Origin: Bacteriovoracaceae bacterium
GTDB lineage: Bacteria > Bdellovibrionota > UBA1018
NCBI GenBank assembly: GCA_947446835.1
Contig: CANFHS010000001.1
Span: forward strand, 1 to 32,157
DNA length: 32,157 nucleotides
Direction: 5' to 3'
This document shows, piece after piece, positions 17,249 to 23,909 of this stretch (the stretch's first letter is position 1; each line of letters starts with the position of its first letter). The position numbers and the translations under genes were made by a program. Under the pieces are notes generated by a model that searched no databases, was not told the DNA's origin, and was given only the letters and a program-made list of their open reading frames with translations.

Positions 17249-18652
17249 TCAACGACCAAACCGGCTGTTTTTCTGGCCTTTCGCGGGAGACAGATTCCGT
17301 CGGAGAGCGGCCTGCGCCCGGTACACCTTTTCCATGAGCCGATCCGCGGGGAGGCCCACCACCCGGCCATTCCGGACCCGGAGGCTGCCATCCACCCAGG
17401 TTGCGCGCAGGTGCTGGGGGCCGGAGGAATAGACGATCTGCGAAGCCAACTGCTCGGGATCAGGCTCTTTTCCCTGGGGTAACGCCCCGTTTTCGGGGCA
17501 GTTCAGGTCCAGGGCGATCAGGTCGGCCTTCTTGCCGACTTCGATCGAGCCGATGTCTTTCCACCAGTCCAGGGCCAGAGCGCCGTCCCGGGTCGCCATG
17601 TCCAGGGCCTCCTGGGCGGGCAGGGTCTTTGGACCATTTCCGGGTTTATGAAGCAGGGCCGCCAGCCGCATTTCCTGGAACATGTTCAAGTTGTTGTTGC
17701 AGGGGGCACCATCGGCGCCAAGGGCCACGTTGATTCCGCGGGCCCGGAGGTCGGGAACGTGGGCCAGGCCCGAGGCCAGCTTGAGGTTCGAGCTCGGGCA
17801 GTGCACCACGTGGGTTCCCGTGCGCTTGAGCAGGTCCTTTTCGTTCGGCTTGAGCCAGATGCAATGGGCCAGGACCAGGCGACGCGACGTCAAGCCCAGC
17901 TGGTGAAGGTACTCGACGTTTTCGCAGCCCACCAGTTCCTTGACCAGCTGGATCTCTTTCAGGTTCTCGCTGGCGTGCGTGTGGATCAGGGCGCCGCGCT
18001 CGCGGGCGTCGTCGCGCACCTGGCTCAGCAGATGCTCGGTGCACGAAAGCACGAATCGGGGAGCATACGACACGCGGATGCGGTCGTTCTCGCGGCCGTG
18101 CCAGTCGCGGTACAGCGCCTCGGCCTCCATGAGGGCGTCGCGCGTGCTTTCGCGAAGGCCCGGAGGCGTGGTGGACGGATGATCCATGAGGCATTTGCCG
18201 ACGCTGGCGCGGATGCCGGTGGTGCGGACGGCATCGAGGATGGCATGCGTGTGGCGGACGGTGCCCATGTCCAGCACCGTGGTGGTTCCCGAGGTGAGCA
18301 GCTCGTGGATGCCCAGCAGCGCGCTGGCGTGGAGGGTTTCTTCGGTGTGCGCGGCTTCCATCACCCAGATGCGCTTCTGCAGCCAGTCCATCAGCTCGAG
18401 GTCGTCAGCCTGGTTGCGGAAAAGGGTCTGGCAGAGGTGCACGTGCGCCTGCACGAACCCGGGCAGGAGGGTCAGGCCGCGCGCGTCGAAGGTGGTCGTG
18501 CCGGCCGGGATCTTCCGCGGTGCGCGCCCAGTGATCTCGGCGATGCGGCCGTCCTCGATCCGCAGGTGCGCGCGGAGCGCGCGCCGACGGGAGTCCTGGG
18601 TGACCAGGGTGCCGTTCAGGATCCAGGCGCTTCGGGCTCCTTTCACGGACAT
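17249..18652 (-). CDS. Amidohydrolase of the MTA/SAH/guanine deaminase group
   Basis: A cytosolic metal-dependent deaminase of the amidohydrolase superfamily (subtype III), 467 residues. The metal and catalytic residues are in order: HVH (His70, His72), HTHASEN (His226, with Glu229 as likely general acid/base), His263 in LAHCIWL and Asp314 in GADGAPC. The N-terminal beta-sandwich rejoins at the end (IEVGKKADLIALD). YAPRFVLSC and HTHASEN recall 5-methylthioadenosine/S-adenosylhomocysteine, 5'-deoxyadenosine and guanine deaminases; the substrate cannot be fixed by eye. Placed 10 bases after cdd in the nucleoside operon, it probably deaminates a purine base or nucleoside released there. Guanine deaminase or an adenosine-type deaminase are the main options. 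Confidence 0.85.
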   Translation of the reverse strand: MSVKGARSAWILNGTLVTQDSRRRALRAHLRIEDGRIAEITGRAPRKIPAGTTTFDARGLTLLPGFVQAHVHLCQTLFRNQADDLELMDWLQKRIWVMEAAHTEETLHASALLGIHELLTSGTTTVLDMGTVRHTHAILDAVRTTGIRASVGKCLMDHPSTTPPGLRESTRDALMEAEALYRDWHGRENDRIRVSYAPRFVLSCTEHLLSQVRDDARERGALIHTHASENLKEIQLVKELVGCENVEYLHQLGLTSRRLVLAHCIWLKPNEKDLLKRTGTHVVHCPSSNLKLASGLAHVPDLRARGINVALGADGAPCNNNLNMFQEMRLAALLHKPGNGPKTLPAQEALDMATRDGALALDWWKDIGSIEVGKKADLIALDLNCPENGALPQGKEPDPEQLASQIVYSSGPQHLRATWVDGSLRVRNGRVVGLPADRLMEKVYRAQAALRRNLSPAKGQKNSRFGR

Positions 18653-18662
18653 GACCGGGGCC

Positions 18663-19106
18663 TCAGTCCAGGATGCCCAGCTGGTCCGGAGTGAAAGCTT
18701 CCGGGAAAAGCTGCTTCAGCTGGCGCGTGCGGATCTTGCCGTCGACGTTGGCGACGTGGATCGTGGCGTCGGCGCCGAACTCGGCCAGCACCTGCCGGCA
18801 GATGCCGCAGGGAGAGGCGGGCGGCGACGACTGCGTGACCACCACCACCTTGCGGATGCGGATCGCGCCCCGCTCGCTGACGGCCTTGAAGACGGCCACC
18901 TGCTCGGCGCAGGTGGTGGCGCCATAGGTCGAGTTCTCGACATTGCAACCGGTGTAGACACTGCCGTCGTCGAGCAGGATGGCGGCTCCCACCCGGTAAC
19001 GGCTGTAGGGAGCGTAGGCCCGGAGGCGCGCCTTGCGGGCCAGCTCGAAGAGGGCCCGAACCGAGGTGGAGGGTTTTTTCTGGGGTTTGGCCGGTTTCTT
19101 TTTCAT
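18663..19106 (-). CDS. cdd: Cytidine deaminase
   Basis: Converts (deoxy)cytidine to (deoxy)uridine so it can enter the phosphorylase route. The 147-residue size is that of the homotetrameric type. The zinc site is complete: Cys66 and Glu68 in TTCAEQ, and Cys100 and Cys103 in SPCGICRQ. GCNVENSTYG is the substrate-binding motif. About 12 extra lysine/proline-rich residues precede the family start. The 4-base overlap with punA shows coupling in the deo operon. Confidence 0.95.
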   Translation of the reverse strand: MKKKPAKPQKKPSTSVRALFELARKARLRAYAPYSRYRVGAAILLDDGSVYTGCNVENSTYGATTCAEQVAVFKAVSERGAIRIRKVVVVTQSSPPASPCGICRQVLAEFGADATIHVANVDGKIRTRQLKQLFPEAFTPDQLGILD

Positions 19107-19951
19107 GCGTTTGGCCTGTGCACCATGCGGGGAATGGCCGCTTCCAGCAGACGGGTCAGCTTCGAGGCCGCGAGCCTGGAGTTGTCGATCACCTCCTGGT
19201 GGGTCAGCTTTTGCGACGAAAGGCCCGCTGCCACGTTCGTGATGCAGCTGATGCCGGCCACCCGGACTCCCAGATGGTTGGCGGCGATGGCCTCCGGCAC
19301 GGTCGACATGCCCACGGCGTCCGCGCCGAGGGTCCGCAGCATGCGGACTTCGGCCGGGGTCTCGTAAGTCGGACCCAGCAGGCCGGCATAGACGCCCTGA
19401 TGAACGGCGATGTCCAGGCTCTTGGCGGTGTCCTGGATGATCTCGATGCAGGTCTTGGAATAGGCTTCCGAAAGGTCCGGAAAGCGGGGACCGAGCTGCG
19501 CCAGGTTCGGGCCCTTGAGCGGGTTGTCGCCCATCAGGTTCAGGTGGTCTTCGATGATCATCAGGTCGGCCGGACGATACCGGGTGTTGACTCCGCCGGC
19601 GGCGTTGGTCAGCACCAGGGTCTGGACGCCCAAGCCGCAGACGGTGCGGGTGGGGAACACCACGTCTTCCATCGGGTAGCCTTCATAGTAATGGAAGCGG
19701 CCCTGGAGGAAGACGCTCGGGACGCCCTTGAAGGTTCCGAGAACCATGAAGCCCGAGTGCCCTTCGACCGAGGTGCCGTGGAAATGCGGGATGTCGGTGT
19801 AGGGAATGGTGACCGAGTTTTCGCAAGCCTGGGCCACTTCGCCCAGGCCCGAGCCCAGGATCACGCCGATTTCGGGAGTGACCTTGGAACGGCTGCCGAT
19901 GGCCTCGACGGCCTGGCGGATCTTTTCATAAATCGTGGTCTTCGGGCTCAT
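19103..19951 (-). CDS. punA: Purine-nucleoside phosphorylase (trimeric PunA type)
   Basis: Splits purine (deoxy)nucleosides with phosphate to the free base and (deoxy)ribose 1-phosphate. The 282-residue length fits the trimeric class (human PNP/PunA) rather than hexameric DeoD. Motifs: VILGSGLGEVA (phosphate loop, 31-40), FHGTSVEGHSG, RFHYYEGY, LTNAAGG and GVYAGLLGPTYETPAE. The start overlaps the deoA stop by 4 bases. Together with deoA it covers purine and pyrimidine deoxynucleosides. Confidence 0.94.
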   Translation of the reverse strand: MSPKTTIYEKIRQAVEAIGSRSKVTPEIGVILGSGLGEVAQACENSVTIPYTDIPHFHGTSVEGHSGFMVLGTFKGVPSVFLQGRFHYYEGYPMEDVVFPTRTVCGLGVQTLVLTNAAGGVNTRYRPADLMIIEDHLNLMGDNPLKGPNLAQLGPRFPDLSEAYSKTCIEIIQDTAKSLDIAVHQGVYAGLLGPTYETPAEVRMLRTLGADAVGMSTVPEAIAANHLGVRVAGISCITNVAAGLSSQKLTHQEVIDNSRLAASKLTRLLEAAIPRMVHRPNA

Positions 19952-21285
19952 AGGGTCTCCAGGATCAGCCGGGGGACCGGCTTGCGGCTTCCGCTGATTT
20001 CGATCGATTCGAGGAAAAACGATTCAAGAGGTGCGAGGTCGAAAGGGGTGGGCGCCAGGACCGTGGCCAGGGGTTCGCCGGCCTGGACGCGGGATCCGAG
20101 CTTCTTGTGGAAAATGAGGCCGACGCCGAAGTCGACCGGGTCGGCGGCCCGCTTGCGGCCTCCGCCCAGCTCGACCAGGATTTCGCCCATGGCCTGGGTG
20201 TTGATCCGGGACACGAAGCCGCGCTTGGGCGCTTTCCAGGTGATGCGGCGCGCGGCGCGTGGCAGCCGCGACGGATCCAGAACCTGCGACAGGTCGCCGC
20301 CCTGGGCCTGGACCATGTCCTGGAAAACCTTCCAGGCAGATCCGTCGGCAAGCTTCAGGTGGGCCAGCTTGCGGGCTTCGATGCGGTTCCGGGTCACGCC
20401 TGCCATCTCGATCATGTGGGCGCAGAGCTGCACCGTCAGCTCCTTGAGGTCGCCCGAGCCCGCTTCCGAGTCGGACTTGCGTTCAGGCTCTATCCCGGCC
20501 CGCAGCACCTCGATGCATTCCTGGACTTCGATGGCGTTTCCGGCGGCGTAGCCCAGCGGCTGGTTCATGTCCGTCAGGACGGCCCGCACCTGCAGGCCCA
20601 GCTTGGCGCCGACCTCCACCAGCATCCGCGCCAGCCTGCGGGCATCCGCGCGCTCCTTCATGAAGGCGCCATTGCCGACCTTGACGTCCATGACCAGGCC
20701 TTGCGTGCCTTCGGCCGCCTTTTTCGAAAGGATGGAAGCCACGATGAGCGGGATGCAGTCCACGGTCGCGGTCACGTCCCGGAGCGCGTAGAGCCTCTTG
20801 TCGGCCGGAGCGACGGTCTCGCTTTGGCCGATGATCGCGCAGCCCACCGTGCGGAGGATTTCCTCGAACCGCGCCGGTGACGGGCGCAGCTGGAAACCCG
20901 AAATGGACTCGAGCTTGTCGAGGGTGCCGCCGCTGTGGCCGAGCCCCCGGCCCGCCATCATCGGGACCTTGAGCCCGCAGGCCGCGGCCAGAGGGGCAAG
21001 GATGAGGGACACCTTGTCGCCGACGCCCCCGGTGGAATGCTTGTCCACCTTGAAGCCCGGCACGCTCTTGAGCTCGCACCGTTCGCCGCTTTCGAGCATG
21101 GCCCGGGTCAGCGCCACGGTTTCGTCCGGGGTCATGCCCTTGAAGAACACGGCCATCATCAGCGCCGTGGCCTGGTAATCGGCCACCTCGCCCGAGTTCA
21201 GCCCGCGGATGAAGCCTTCGATTTCCGCGGGTGAGAGTTCCCCGCCGTCGCGCTTTTTCTGGATGATCTTGGCGGGTGTGATCAT
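19948..21285 (-). CDS. deoA: Thymidine / pyrimidine-nucleoside phosphorylase
   Basis: Phosphorolysis of thymidine and deoxyuridine to base plus deoxyribose 1-phosphate. The 445 residues fit DeoA (about 440) and Pdp (about 433). The substrate signature KHSTGGVGDKVSL (82-94) and MMAGRGLGHSGGTLDKLES are intact, with DVKVGNGAFM later and a C-terminal domain. Operon context favours the DeoA role. It begins 10 bases after deoB, with a GAGA-type ribosome-binding site. Confidence 0.94.
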   Translation of the reverse strand: MITPAKIIQKKRDGGELSPAEIEGFIRGLNSGEVADYQATALMMAVFFKGMTPDETVALTRAMLESGERCELKSVPGFKVDKHSTGGVGDKVSLILAPLAAACGLKVPMMAGRGLGHSGGTLDKLESISGFQLRPSPARFEEILRTVGCAIIGQSETVAPADKRLYALRDVTATVDCIPLIVASILSKKAAEGTQGLVMDVKVGNGAFMKERADARRLARMLVEVGAKLGLQVRAVLTDMNQPLGYAAGNAIEVQECIEVLRAGIEPERKSDSEAGSGDLKELTVQLCAHMIEMAGVTRNRIEARKLAHLKLADGSAWKVFQDMVQAQGGDLSQVLDPSRLPRAARRITWKAPKRGFVSRINTQAMGEILVELGGGRKRAADPVDFGVGLIFHKKLGSRVQAGEPLATVLAPTPFDLAPLESFFLESIEISGSRKPVPRLILETL

Positions 21286-21294
21286 CTTCGTCTC

Positions 21295-22545
21295 TCAGTT
21301 CCGGATCAGCGGAAGAAAGGACCGTCCGGTCAGGGTGCCGGGCGGATGTTCCTGGCCCAGCAGGGCGTGCAGCATCGTGGCGCCGATGTCGGCGAAGCTG
21401 GGACGGGTGCCCAGGTCCAGCGGCGCGGAAGCTTCGGTCACGCCGGGAGCGTGTGCCAGGATCGGCACGTACTCGCGCGTGTGGTCGGTGCCGCGGTAGG
21501 TGGGATCGTTGCCGTGATCGGCCGAGATGAGGACGAGGTCGCCGGGACGGAGCGCGGCCTTGATGGCCGGCACCGCTGCATCGAATTCCTCGAGCGAGTG
21601 GCCGAAGCCGGTCACGTCGCGGCGGTGCCCGTAGAGCATGTCGAAGTCGATCAGGTTGCAGAAGATGAGGCCGGACTGCACCGACCGGAGCTGCTCGATC
21701 AGCACCCGGATCCCGTCCGTGTTGCCCTGGGTGTCGATGTTTTCGCGGACGCCCTTGCCCGCGTAGATGTTCGAGATCTTGCCGATGCCCAGGGTGGGAA
21801 CGCCCAGGCGCTCCAGCAGGTCCAGTGCGGTTTCCGCGAAAGGAAGCTGGGCGTAATCCTTGCGGTTGTAGGTCCGCTTGAAGGGCTGGCCCTTTTCGGG
21901 ATTTCCGACAAACGGCCGCGCGATGACCCGGCCGATCTGCAGCTCGTCGCAGAGTTTGCGGGCGGATTTGCAGATCGTGTAGAGGCGCTCCAGGCCGAAA
22001 GCTTCTTCGTGGGCGGCCACCTGCCAGACGCTGTCCGCGCTGGTGTACAGGATGGGCTTGCCGGTGCGCAGGTGCTCGGCACCCAGCTCCTCGAGGATCT
22101 CGGTGCCGCTGGCCGACTTGTTGCCCAGGACTCCAGGCAGGTGGTTCTCGCGGCACCAGCGGTCGATGATTTCCTGCGAGAAGCCCGAAGGATAGGTGGT
22201 GAACGCCTTCTGGACCACGAGGCCGGCCATTTCCCAGTGGCCCGAGGTGGTGTCCTTGCCGCTCGAAAGTTCGATGGCGCGTCCGAAGGCCCCGAAACCC
22301 TGGCCTGCCGTGCAGGGGGGCACGCCTTCCATGGGGGTGATGTTTCCCAGGCCCCAGGCCTGCAGGTTCGGCAATTTCAGGGTGCGGCCCTGGGTCTTGG
22401 CAAACTGCCGCGCCAGGTTACCCAGGGTGTTTGAGCCCAGGTCGCCGTATTTCCCGGCGTCCGGAAGTTCGCCTGCGCCCACTCCATCGAGGACGATCAG
22501 GATCACTCGCTGAAAAGGGCCTTGGGAGATTTGGGTTGCGGGCAT
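21295..22545 (-). CDS. deoB: Phosphopentomutase
   Basis: Moves phosphate from C1 to C5 of (deoxy)ribose, linking the phosphorylases to DeoC. The 416-residue product is an alkaline-phosphatase-superfamily metalloenzyme: LDGVGAGELPDA (metal-binding Asp20), the catalytic threonine motif GKDTTSGHWE, and late metal sites NLIDFDMLYGHRRD and SADHGNDPT. I chose ATG 22545, 4 bases after the deoC stop, since similarity starts just downstream; the frame is open further upstream inside deoC. Confidence 0.96.
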   Translation of the reverse strand: MPATQISQGPFQRVILIVLDGVGAGELPDAGKYGDLGSNTLGNLARQFAKTQGRTLKLPNLQAWGLGNITPMEGVPPCTAGQGFGAFGRAIELSSGKDTTSGHWEMAGLVVQKAFTTYPSGFSQEIIDRWCRENHLPGVLGNKSASGTEILEELGAEHLRTGKPILYTSADSVWQVAAHEEAFGLERLYTICKSARKLCDELQIGRVIARPFVGNPEKGQPFKRTYNRKDYAQLPFAETALDLLERLGVPTLGIGKISNIYAGKGVRENIDTQGNTDGIRVLIEQLRSVQSGLIFCNLIDFDMLYGHRRDVTGFGHSLEEFDAAVPAIKAALRPGDLVLISADHGNDPTYRGTDHTREYVPILAHAPGVTEASAPLDLGTRPSFADIGATMLHALLGQEHPPGTLTGRSFLPLIRN

Positions 22546-22549
22546 GGGC

Positions 22550-23326
22550 TTAATATCCGTCCGTTCCGCTTTCCCTCTTACCACCGCTTTGCGTGAGGGC
22601 CTTGTCAGGATTGGCGTCCTGGCGGGAAAAATTGAATTCCGTTCCGGAATGATTCGTTCGTGCTTCCTGGACAATCGCCACGCTGGCCGAAGCTCCGAGC
22701 CGGTTGGCGCCAGCCTGAAGCATGGCCAAGGCGTCGGCCAGGGTGCGGATGCCGCCCGAGGCTTTCACGCCCACGTTGGGGCCGACCGTCTGTCGCATGA
22801 GCTGGATATCTTGGACCGTGGCGCCGCCCCCGCCGAAGCCGGTGGAGGTTTTGACAAAGGCTGCTCCGGCCTGCACGGAGAGCTGGCAGGCCAGGATTTT
22901 TTCTTCGCGGGTCAGGCTGGAGGTTTCGAGGATGACTTTGACCGGGTAGGGACGCGATGCCTCGACTACGGCCCGGATGTCCTCCAGGACCTCGTCGGTC
23001 GCGCCTTGCTTGAGCTTGCCGATGGGCAAGACCATGTCGATCTCGCGAGCCCCCAGGCGAATGGCTTCGCGGGCTTCGAACGCTTTGGCCGAGGGTGTCA
23101 TGGCCCCTAAGGGGAAGCCGACCACTGCAATGGGAAGAGTTGAGGTGCCTGCAAGCAGTTCTGCGACGGTCTGGATCCAGCCTGAGTTCACGCAAACCGA
23201 AGCGAACCCATGGGTGCGAGCTTCTTCACAAACCCGCTCAATGTCTGAGCGGGTTGCTTCGGCTTTCAGGAGCGTGTGGTCGATCGCACGACCGATCTGC
23301 ATTCCTAAGTCAGCGGGAGTCGGCAT
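22550..23326 (-). CDS. deoC: Deoxyribose-phosphate aldolase
   Basis: Cleaves 2-deoxyribose 5-phosphate to glyceraldehyde 3-phosphate and acetaldehyde. The 258-residue TIM barrel shows DHTLLK near the start, EIDMV (Asp97), the Schiff-base Lys159 in AAFVKTSTGF, and Lys188 in VGVKASGGI. The last 25 residues (HSGTEFNFSRQD onward) are a polar tail beyond the usual end. ATG 23326 has an AGG at suitable spacing. It is the first gene of a six-gene operon deoC-deoB-deoA-punA-cdd-amidohydrolase. Upstream lies a TACTTG-N6-CAAGT palindrome, so repression by a nucleoside-sensing regulator is plausible but unproven. Confidence 0.96.
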   Translation of the reverse strand: MPTPADLGMQIGRAIDHTLLKAEATRSDIERVCEEARTHGFASVCVNSGWIQTVAELLAGTSTLPIAVVGFPLGAMTPSAKAFEAREAIRLGAREIDMVLPIGKLKQGATDEVLEDIRAVVEASRPYPVKVILETSSLTREEKILACQLSVQAGAAFVKTSTGFGGGGATVQDIQLMRQTVGPNVGVKASGGIRTLADALAMLQAGANRLGASASVAIVQEARTNHSGTEFNFSRQDANPDKALTQSGGKRESGTDGY

Positions 23327-23354
23327 GTTTTACCTATCTGCGTGGTCGGACTTT

Positions 23355-23387
23355 TTACTTGAAGTGTCAAGTCGGATTCGTTACTTG
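23355..23387. promoter_or_regulatory. TTACTTG/CAAGT repeat cluster between deoC and the RNase gene (candidate operator)
   Basis: TTACTTG (23355-23361), CAAGT (23368-23372) and TTACTTG (23381-23387) start exactly 13 bases apart, giving an inverted pair plus a direct copy. The first pair has the same spacing as the palindrome at 5127-5146. It lies 29-61 bases before the deoC start and upstream of the structured leader, so it could control both directions. The minus strand here contains TTGACA (23370-23365), but no fitting -10 was found. Confidence 0.45.
23359..23387 (+). promoter_or_regulatory. Possible plus-strand promoter of the structured leader RNA
   Basis: TTGAAG (23359-23364), 17 bases, then TACTTG (23382-23387). 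The -35 is fair and the -10 is poor, matching consensus only at its first two bases. The predicted start, near 23394, falls just before the first long helix (23396), which makes the placement attractive. The -10 resembles TACTTT before the cytidylyltransferase gene. Confidence 0.3.
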
Positions 23388-23395
23388 TGAAGGAA

Positions 23396-23859
23396 GAGGC
23401 TGGAAAGTTCCGGCGTGAATCGACTCCGCATGATGAGACATCTCAGACAGTTTGAAGTCGCTTGCACCAGCCTCCGAATGGAACGGGGAAGGTCGAAAGG
23501 AAACTTTCCCAACATCGATTTGGCCCTTCGGGGTTTGCTGGGAGTTTTGAGTCCGATGCCGCGCGAATCGCGCGCCCGCATCGGGAAAATGAATTTGGAA
23601 GCCATCGGCATCCGATTTGCCGTGGGGAATGTTTTGAAAGCAACGACGCAATCTGTCCGTGTCCAGCCGCGAGCTGGCTTCGCAGTCCAGGCAAGGGGCG
23701 CTCTGAAGAGTGCTTTTGCCGGTGCGCAGCCATGCCGGTGGCAGGGCGTCCGGGATTCGTCACACGATCTGATCCAGGTCGCTCCGGGCAGGCTGGTCCT
23801 GCCTCAGGAGCGATGCACCCGTTTGGGTCGTACCGCTGGACTCGCCCAGGCGAGTCGGT
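23396..23859 (+). ncRNA. Candidate structured RNA: long leader of the RNase E/G gene or separate ncRNA (no known family recognised)
   Basis: This non-coding stretch is dense in complementary segments. Helices read by eye: 23396-23403 with 23467-23474 (8 bp), enclosing 23421-23425/23456-23460 and 23434-23437/23442-23445; 23486-23493/23503-23510 (8 bp, one G-U); 23522-23526/23531-23535 around a UUCG loop; 23553-23559/23578-23584 (7 bp) extended by 23560-23565/23569-23574 (6 bp); 23602-23610/23618-23625 (8 bp, one bulge); 23663-23667/23673-23677; 23690-23694/23716-23720 with 23698-23704/23707-23713; 23781-23785/23807-23811 with 23787-23792/23798-23803; 23839-23846/23849-23856 (8 bp). The G-U pairs and UUCG loop fit the plus strand only. 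It lacks RNase P and tmRNA hallmarks. No terminator follows, so it probably continues into the RNase message. Escherichia coli rne also has a structured 5' leader used for self-control. Confidence 0.5.
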
Positions 23860-23884
23860 TCCCCCGTCGCACTCGGAGACCGCT

Positions 23885-23908
23885 GGCTTCCCTTTAAAAG
23901 GAGAAGCC
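23885..23908 (+). promoter_or_regulatory. Hairpin sequestering the ribosome-binding site of the RNase E/G gene
   Basis: GGCTTC (23885-23890) pairs with GAAGCC (23903-23908), and CCTT (23891-23894) with AAGG (23898-23901), leaving one bulged A (23902) and a TAA loop: 10 base pairs. The Shine-Dalgarno AAGGAG (23898-23903) is wholly inside the 3' arm and the stem ends one base before the ATG at 23910. Translation should need the stem to open or be cut. Confidence 0.6.
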
Positions 23909-23909
23909 C

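Noticed and set aside
17218..17252. TTGACA (minus strand) as promoter for rplU
   Set aside because: The hexamer at 17 bases (CATTCC) is a poor -10, and the start would leave almost no leader. Read-through from the nucleoside operon or an undetected promoter is as likely.
23357..23372. FNR/CRP-type box at ACTTGAAGTGTCAAGT
   Set aside because: The TTGA and TCAA halves are 4 bases apart rather than the 6 of FNR sites, so a different regulator is more likely.
23396..23480. Resemblance of GGAAAGTTCCGG (23402-23413) to the conserved RNase P RNA segment GGAAAGUCCGG
   Set aside because: One extra base is present and none of the other conserved RNase P RNA segments follow. tmRNA was also considered, but there is no tag reading frame and no tRNA-like end.
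23415..23897. 160-codon plus-strand frame within the structured interval
   Set aside because: GTG start without a clear Shine-Dalgarno, arginine-rich and low-complexity product, no recognised domain, and it runs through all the hairpins. RNA structure explains the region better.
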